From Variovorax paradoxus_P (GTDB lineage: Bacteria; Pseudomonadota; Gammaproteobacteria; Burkholderiales; Burkholderiaceae_C), in assembly GCF_050627025.1 (NCBI RefSeq), contig NZ_CP192472.1: DNA of 64,000 nt, one strand, 5' to 3'. Shown piece by piece: positions 59,094 through 64,000 of the stretch. Within the stretch, counting starts at the first letter, position 1, and each line of letters starts with the position of its first letter. The position numbers and the translations under genes were made by a program. Under the pieces are notes generated by a model. The model ran no database searches and was not told where the DNA came from. It was given only the letters and a program-made list of their open reading frames with translations.

Positions 59094-59819
59094 TTATCCA
59101 ATGCCCTTTTGAGCCAACTGCCGAGTGCGCTCGGCGGCCGCCAGCCTCTTGGCTTCATCGTAACCATGGGCCTTTACCGAGAACGCCTTGCTCACGCTGC
59201 CCTTGCCTGCGGTATAGGTAATGGCGAGCCAATAGCCGGGGTGGTCGGGCCTTGGCCGCTTGAAGTGCACGCCGGGTACGCCGCTCGAATTCGACTTTCG
59301 CATGATCTCCGAGCGGGAACGCTTGGGCGGCCCCGCAGCGGCGGGCGCCGCGCCGTGCGATTTGCGGATCGCTTCTTCAGCCGGATGCAGCGCCGCAAGG
59401 CCCGTCATGTGCTTGAGCTGGTTCGCCCGCTCCTGAATGGCCAGGTTGCGCGCCGCATCGCCCCAGCTGTGAATCGGAAAATTGGCGCGCAATATTTCTT
59501 CGGCCGCAATGTAGGTCTTGGCAAGCCAAGACAGCCCTCTTCCGTCGGGCGACACCAGGCAAAAGACACCCGGCACGCCCGTGGTGTTGCTTGCCCGCAG
59601 CTTTTCTGCCCGCTCGCGCCGCGCAACGGGGGGCACGCTTCTCACAATCGAATCGCGCCATTCCTGTGCCTGCCGCAGCGCGTGCTCTGCACCGCCGTAG
59701 CTCGCTTTGCCGAACTGCTGGAAATACCTGACGCCGCGCCTCACGATCGAAACCTCGAAGCCCCACGGCCGGGTGTAGATCCCGTACATGGCAGCTGGGT
59801 TCGGAACACCTTTTGGCAT
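59094..59819 (-). CDS. Protein with AP2/ERF-like repeats
   Basis: A 241-aa protein with repeated AP2-like units: NTTGVPGVFCLVSPDGRG (about 77-95) and NSSGVPGVHFKRPRPDHPGY (about 177-196), each followed by a Trp-containing strand and a helix, and a more divergent unit near the N-terminus (YGIYTRPWGFEVSIVRRG). In bacteria, AP2-like domains bind DNA and mostly occur in phage HNH nucleases or integrases; here no nuclease motif is seen. The ATG at 59819 is preferred over TTG 59825. Confidence 0.7.
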   Translation of the reverse strand: MPKGVPNPAAMYGIYTRPWGFEVSIVRRGVRYFQQFGKASYGGAEHALRQAQEWRDSIVRSVPPVARRERAEKLRASNTTGVPGVFCLVSPDGRGLSWLAKTYIAAEEILRANFPIHSWGDAARNLAIQERANQLKHMTGLAALHPAEEAIRKSHGAAPAAAGPPKRSRSEIMRKSNSSGVPGVHFKRPRPDHPGYWLAITYTAGKGSVSKAFSVKAHGYDEAKRLAAAERTRQLAQKGIG

Positions 59820-59831
59820 TGGCAAAGAATT

Positions 59832-60617
59832 CTAGGAGGGCAAGTCGAGTTCGATCCACACCGGCGCATGGTCGCTGGCACCGGTGCGGCCGCGCACCTC
59901 GCGGTCCACGTTCGCGTCGCGCAAGAGGGGTGCCAGCTCTTCGTTGAGCAGCAAGTGGTCGATGCGCAGCCCCGCGTTGCGCGGCCATCGGTTGCGCCAG
60001 TAGTCCCAGTAGGTATAGATCGCCTCGCCCGGATGGCGGGTGCGGATCGCGTCGGACCAGCCTTGCGCCAGCAGGCGCGAAAAAGCTGCGCGGCTTTCGG
60101 GCTGCAGCAGCGCATCGTCGCGCCACGACGCGGGGTTGTAGATGTCGGCGTCCGTCGGCACCACGTTGAAGTCGCCGGCCAGAACCACCGGCAACCCGCA
60201 ACCGTAGAGGCGGCGGGCATGGGCGTTGAGCCGCTCGAACCATTCGAGCTTGTAGTCGAACTTGGGGCCGGGCTGCGGATTGCCGTTGGGCAGGTAGAGG
60301 CAGCCGACCACCACGCCGTTCACCACCGCTTCAAGGTAGCGGCTCTGGCTGTCTTCGGAATTTCCGTCGAGCCCCCGGCCCGTTTCGATGGGCTCCCTTC
60401 CGCGCGCGAGGATGGCCACGCCGTTCCACGAGCGCTGGCCATGAAACACCACCCCGTAGCCCGCCTCGCGGATTGCCGCCGCCGGAAAGTTCGCGTCCGG
60501 CGACTTGAGCTCCTGCAGGCAGGCAACGTCGGGGCGGGACTCTTCAAGCCACTCGAGCAGGCGGGGGAGCCGACCGTTGATGCCGTTGACGTTGAAGGTC
60601 GCGATCTTCACGGGCAC
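59832..60617 (-). CDS. xth: Exodeoxyribonuclease III
   Basis: A 261-aa AP endonuclease/3'-5' exonuclease of normal length with the family motifs: FNVNGINGRL at the start, CLQELKSPD with the metal-binding Glu, LAGDFNVVPTDAD with the active Asp and Asn, RIDHLLL, and GASDHAPVW at the end. It acts in base excision repair. GTG codons at 60617 and 60611 are both possible starts; there is no ATG. It is 12 bases upstream of the AP2-like gene on the same strand. Confidence 0.93.
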   Translation of the reverse strand: MPVKIATFNVNGINGRLPRLLEWLEESRPDVACLQELKSPDANFPAAAIREAGYGVVFHGQRSWNGVAILARGREPIETGRGLDGNSEDSQSRYLEAVVNGVVVGCLYLPNGNPQPGPKFDYKLEWFERLNAHARRLYGCGLPVVLAGDFNVVPTDADIYNPASWRDDALLQPESRAAFSRLLAQGWSDAIRTRHPGEAIYTYWDYWRNRWPRNAGLRIDHLLLNEELAPLLRDANVDREVRGRTGASDHAPVWIELDLPS

Positions 60618-60972
60618 TGTGAAACAAGAACGAATTGGGCCAATGATGGCCCGAAAGCCGCCCGCGGCTTGTCGGAGAACACGCCCTGCGGTGCAGCCGT
60701 GTGCTCCCTGCGCTTACCTCTCAGCGCGTCTTGGCACCTTTTTCGTACCACCCCCTTGAGGCGAAAAATACCCAGCTGTCCATCCGCCGCGCGCAAGCAC
60801 CCCCAAAAACAACAGCGGGAAGTGTGAACTACGACGCGACCGCCACACCGGCGTTCGCAAATCTCGGCCTGTAATGACTCCATATCGACGGCCACATCTG
60901 AGGGACGACGTACGCGTGAATCGCGGAGGTCGTTCGCTCGAAACAAAGGCACATCAGACAAGGGGAAACACC
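60618..60972. other. Intergenic region before the effector-like operon
   Basis: A 355-base gap with no credible gene. A GGGCCA-ATGA-TGGCCC palindrome lies at about 60638-60653 near the exonuclease start, and a TTGAGG element near 60756 could serve a promoter, but no paired -10 is convincing. It probably carries promoters for both divergent transcription units. Confidence 0.35.
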
Positions 60973-61098
60973 ATGACCGCCAGCCTCGAACCGCAAACCA
61001 GATTGATGCACTACCCGCGGGCGGGCGACGTTGGACAGCACGTTGTTCGGCGCAACGGCGATCCGGCAGGTGATGAACTCTCGAAGAAGGCCGTATGA
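60973..61098 (+). CDS. Small 41-aa protein starting the effector-like operon
   Basis: A soluble small protein (MTASLEPQTRLMHYPRAGDV, then GQHVVRRNGDPAGDE). AGGGGAAA lies 6 bases before the ATG, and its stop overlaps the start of the next gene (ATGA), supporting translation. Unknown function. The VGQHVV..NG stretch also appears in the large protein encoded two genes on (VGQHVVQGNG). Confidence 0.5.
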   Translation: MTASLEPQTRLMHYPRAGDVGQHVVRRNGDPAGDELSKKAV

Positions 61099-61676
61099 GC
61101 AGATCCACTTCCGTTGGTCAAACTGAGACTTCTGCCTGGCGCAACCCCTTCGGCCTTGCGTTGGCGGCCTACTACCTTGTCATGGCGGTGGTCGGTCTGC
61201 TGATCCCCGACGACGTGCTCCGGGCCAACGCATGGGCTCGGGACTTCAGCGATTTCATGGCGTCCGTCGTTCCTCAGATTGATCGCATTACGGCGCTGAA
61301 CATCAAGCCGGATGTGAATCGGTTCTATTTCTCCGTGCTGTGGGCCGGCAATCCCATCCTGTTTGCAATCTCGCTCTTGTTGGTGTGGGACGGGCGAAAG
61401 CGCGGCTACGCCATGTGGACCATGCCACTGTTCAAAGCGATCGGACTCATGTCCGCCTGCGTGGTGATCACTGTGTGCGCACAGTGGATGTACTGGATGG
61501 AGGACGCAACAAACCGGCAATTGAGATTGATGTTGGGGAACACGCTCGGGCGTAGCTTCTGGGCGAGTTCGGTCTATGTCTTTGGATCAGCTTTGTCCAG
61601 TGCCGGCTTCGTTGTTCTGTTTTCAGGCTGGATAACTGGGTACATACCCCGCAATATGAAGGAGCGAGCACGTTGA
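61095..61676 (+). CDS. Four-helix membrane protein, 193 aa
   Basis: Hydrophobic segments at about residues 20-38, 85-102, 113-132 and 160-180 suggest an inner-membrane protein with four helices. No known family recognised. It overlaps its neighbours on both sides by 4 bases (ATGA and TTGA). In a toxin-type operon it could be an immunity or membrane partner; this is inference from position only. Confidence 0.7.
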   Translation: MSRSTSVGQTETSAWRNPFGLALAAYYLVMAVVGLLIPDDVLRANAWARDFSDFMASVVPQIDRITALNIKPDVNRFYFSVLWAGNPILFAISLLLVWDGRKRGYAMWTMPLFKAIGLMSACVVITVCAQWMYWMEDATNRQLRLMLGNTLGRSFWASSVYVFGSALSSAGFVVLFSGWITGYIPRNMKERAR

Positions 61677-64000
61677 CCGAACCAAAATCCGATAAAAGTT
61701 CAACTGTCCAAATTGGAAGGATCTTTCTTTTCAGGGAAGGAGCGCTAACCGCGATTGCCCACGGCGGCAGCTTCGAAGTCAACGCCGCCATTCACAGTAC
61801 AGCGATGCCGCGTCAACGTGTTGGCACGGTGGAAGTGCTTTCCGACGGACCGTCGGCTGTCGTTTCAGGCGTTGAGCATGGCGCTGCAAGCGCCTCGGTC
61901 GGCATATCTTCCGCGACGCTTATTGCCGGCCGCATCGTGTCTGCGGCTACGGTGGCAGGAGGTTTCAATGACACGATCAATGTCGGCCAACATGTAGTGC
62001 AAGGCAATGGAGCTGAAGCTATCACTGAAGGCCTAGGGGTAGCAGGTCAAGCATCGGGAGCTGCGGCTGGTGCTAAAGCGATTGGAGCTGTTTTCTCGGC
62101 ACTTGGGGGGCCAGTTTTTGGTGCAGCAGGTGCCCTTGTCGGTGGCGGGTTCGGCGCCTTTGTTGGCGCCCAAGGCGCCAAGTCCATCGGCGCATACCTG
62201 ACCGGTGGCGACACCCCCGACAAGCTCGGCCCGCCGCAGATGCTGCCCAACGGCGCGGCGCTCGCGCCGACCGTCACCACGCCGGACGGGGGCCAATACG
62301 CGCTGGTGCAGATCGAAGGCAAGTACACGTGGTTCTCGATCCAGGACAACCCCGCCCTGCCCGGCCGCTATGTGGAAGTCGTCAGCGGTGCCCAGGCCGC
62401 CGAACTCACCGGCAGCTACCTTAAGGCGGCAGGCTTCGAATCGCAACTGGCCCAGGCGCGGGCAGAGGCCGCCCAGCAGCAGCGCGAAGCTTTGCGGGAA
62501 GCATTTGCGCGCAGCGAGATCCAGTCGACCAACAACATGGGGCCCAACGGTCTGCTGTGGGGCACCCCCTCCGCCATTGGTGCCAACGCCATCCAAACCT
62601 GGGCTCGGTCGCCCGAGCCGGGCCAGGCCCTGAACATACTGGACGTGCGCAATGCCGATGGCTCCGCCAGCCGTATCGTGCAAGAAGTCCACAGAGCTAG
62701 CGGCGAGCTTCTCGGCGAGAAGGTCTACGAGAACCACAGTGCATCTCCAGACGGCTTTCGCTTGGTAGCAACCAGCAACTATCAAAGCGGCGTTCACTGG
62801 ACGCTCAACCGCGAGACGGGTGTCATGGAGCAAGCCGGGGTCGCACCCGCCAAGGCCGAGGGTTCATCCGTCGAGGAGGGGTTTGCTCCCGACGGCTCGC
62901 CTCTGGGACAGACCGCAACGGTCATCCATGAAGGCAGGGCCCACACGACCCTCTGGGCCCGCGATGCCGCAACCGGCCACTACACTGAAACCGAGACCAT
63001 CACCCGGCGAGATGGCGCGGGCAACGTCACGCAGTCGGCAACTGCCGTTCGAAACTACGCGGCCGATGGTACGGAATTGCAACCTTCGGCGCCGGCGAAC
63101 CCCGCCCAGAACGAAGAGGGCTCTGTCCATGTCATCCCCGGTTCCTTCAGGACGATTGCGCCTGCAGCGGCTCCCGCGCAGCAGGAAGCCATTCCCCAGA
63201 TCACCACGCACGAACAACGCGTGACACCCACGCCCGGCGGCATGAGCTTTGCCGAGGCGCACCGGCGCCGCGACGAGCCCGAACAGATTTCTGCGGGCTC
63301 GTTGCAGCCGGTAGGCAAGCTCGATGAAATCCACCGGACCAAAGGCGGCCCGTTATACCGGGTGCACCAGGCGCAGGAGCAGGCCTTGATGCGTGACCTG
63401 GGGATTGCACAGGCGCAGGACAGGGAGCGGTTCGGGAATGAGCCGAGTCCTCAAAGGACGCTGCAGCCTTCGGTGAAGCGCACGCAGGAGCGTGCGCCGG
63501 AAAGCGTGCAGGAGCAGGCATTGGCCCCAAGCCGAGGAGAGCATGTGCCGAATCGTCAAGACGCCGCCGGGGAGCGCGCCACCACGCCCCCGCCTTCGCA
63601 GCCGATGGCTCAACCCGCTGCAGCAGCCATTGCGGCGGCGCAGGCCCGGGAGGCCGCGGCGCAGGCTGAACTGGTCGAGATGCGTCAGCAGATGGCGCGC
63701 ATGGCCGCAGAGCACGGGCGAGACGGCCTGGAACGGCGAGATGAGCGCGATCCGATATCCGCCACAGCCGCGGCTGACACCAGCCGCCCGCTTCTGCGTG
63801 AATTCAGCGACCCGACCCATCCCCAGCATGCGCTGTACAACACCCTCAAGGACGGGCTTCCCCAACGCACGGCGCCGCAGTTGCTCTCGCATCTGACGGC
63901 GGCCTGCTACAAGTCAGGCATCAAGCAGCCCGATGATCTGGCCCATGTCGTGGGCAGGGAAGGAAAGCTTCACTTTTTATCCCGCTCATTGTTCAGCCCC
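61673..64000 (+). CDS. Large PAAR-like protein with XVIPCD-like C-terminal region, runs off the window
   Basis: The frame from TTG 61673 is open without a stop for 776 codons to the window end. GGAG lies 8 bases upstream and the start overlaps the previous stop. Residues about 25-90 (IAHGGSFEVN, VLSDGPSAVVSGVEHGAASA) resemble degenerate PAAR repeats; about 125-180 is a Gly/Ala-rich hydrophobic stretch (GALVGGGFGAFVGAQG). A long polar, Gln/Glu-rich region follows, then DPTHPQHALYNTL...SGIKQPDDLAHVV near 720-765, resembling the XVIPCD domain of bacterial-killing T4SS effectors. Domain matches are by eye, so effector function is a hypothesis. Confidence 0.65.
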   Translation, partial: MTEPKSDKSSTVQIGRIFLFREGALTAIAHGGSFEVNAAIHSTAMPRQRVGTVEVLSDGPSAVVSGVEHGAASASVGISSATLIAGRIVSAATVAGGFNDTINVGQHVVQGNGAEAITEGLGVAGQASGAAAGAKAIGAVFSALGGPVFGAAGALVGGGFGAFVGAQGAKSIGAYLTGGDTPDKLGPPQMLPNGAALAPTVTTPDGGQYALVQIEGKYTWFSIQDNPALPGRYVEVVSGAQAAELTGSYLKAAGFESQLAQARAEAAQQQREALREAFARSEIQSTNNMGPNGLLWGTPSAIGANAIQTWARSPEPGQALNILDVRNADGSASRIVQEVHRASGELLGEKVYENHSASPDGFRLVATSNYQSGVHWTLNRETGVMEQAGVAPAKAEGSSVEEGFAPDGSPLGQTATVIHEGRAHTTLWARDAATGHYTETETITRRDGAGNVTQSATAVRNYAADGTELQPSAPANPAQNEEGSVHVIPGSFRTIAPAAAPAQQEAIPQITTHEQRVTPTPGGMSFAEAHRRRDEPEQISAGSLQPVGKLDEIHRTKGGPLYRVHQAQEQALMRDLGIAQAQDRERFGNEPSPQRTLQPSVKRTQERAPESVQEQALAPSRGEHVPNRQDAAGERATTPPPSQPMAQPAAAAIAAAQAREAAAQAELVEMRQQMARMAAEHGRDGLERRDERDPISATAAADTSRPLLREFSDPTHPQHALYNTLKDGLPQRTAPQLLSHLTAACYKSGIKQPDDLAHVVGREGKLHFLSRSLFSP

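Overview
The window is GC-rich chromosomal DNA of a betaproteobacterium. The gene content (caa3-type oxidase with fused subunit I-III, KGG-type small proteins, a large GlgE/TreS/TreYZ locus, many short hypothetical genes with degenerate intergenic repeats) points to Burkholderiales, most likely a Comamonadaceae relative of Variovorax. That placement is inference from gene types, not from a database search. No rRNA, tRNA, CRISPR array or origin was recognised.

Layout. 0-11.3 kb: an SDR fragment, an isochorismatase-fold hydrolase, a TPP enzyme of the pyruvate oxidase type, a periplasmic duplicated-cysteine protein, and a cytochrome module (diheme cytochrome facing a lipoprotein cytochrome, CoxB with a cytochrome tail, and fused CoxA-CoxC). 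A methyltransferase/MerR divergent pair with a SoxR-like operator, a PRC-barrel protein and a small protein follow. 11.3-14.5 kb: an accessory stretch with a structured leader RNA, a LexA box before an unknown gene, and an IS1182-type element with matching 22-bp inverted repeats. 14.8-20.1 kb: an HD-GYP response regulator and a very large hybrid histidine kinase. 20.3-27.1 kb: gene remnants, a LysR/NmrA pair, and an array of small hypothetical genes nearly all on the minus strand, each followed by a degenerate repeat.

27.7-45.0 kb is a tightly packed minus-strand alpha-glucan/trehalose operon: glgB, glgE, treS-maltokinase, a small MscS-type channel, glgX, treZ and a malQ-treY fusion, several joined by 4-8 bp overlaps. 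Together these genes could interconvert trehalose, maltose-1-phosphate, branched glucan and maltooligosaccharides, and the channel suggests an osmotic role. Two further GH13 enzymes lie at 49.6-53.0 kb. Between them (45.1-49.6 kb) is a stress block: two Hsp20 proteins behind a sigma-32-like promoter, a phosphoribosyltransferase overlapping an erythromycin-esterase-like protein, and small proteins.

53.1-59.0 kb looks like a cyclic-di-GMP unit: a four-PAS diguanylate cyclase with an I-site, a PilB/GspE-type ATPase whose N-terminus carries the c-di-GMP-binding MshEN motif, and an EAL phosphodiesterase. Next come an AP2-like repeat protein and exonuclease III. The window closes with a translationally coupled three-gene operon (41-aa protein, four-TM protein, and a protein of more than 776 aa running off the end). 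The large product has a PAAR-like N-terminus, a Gly/Ala hydrophobic stretch and a C-terminal region resembling XVIPCD secretion domains, making it the best candidate for a little-described toxin/effector system.
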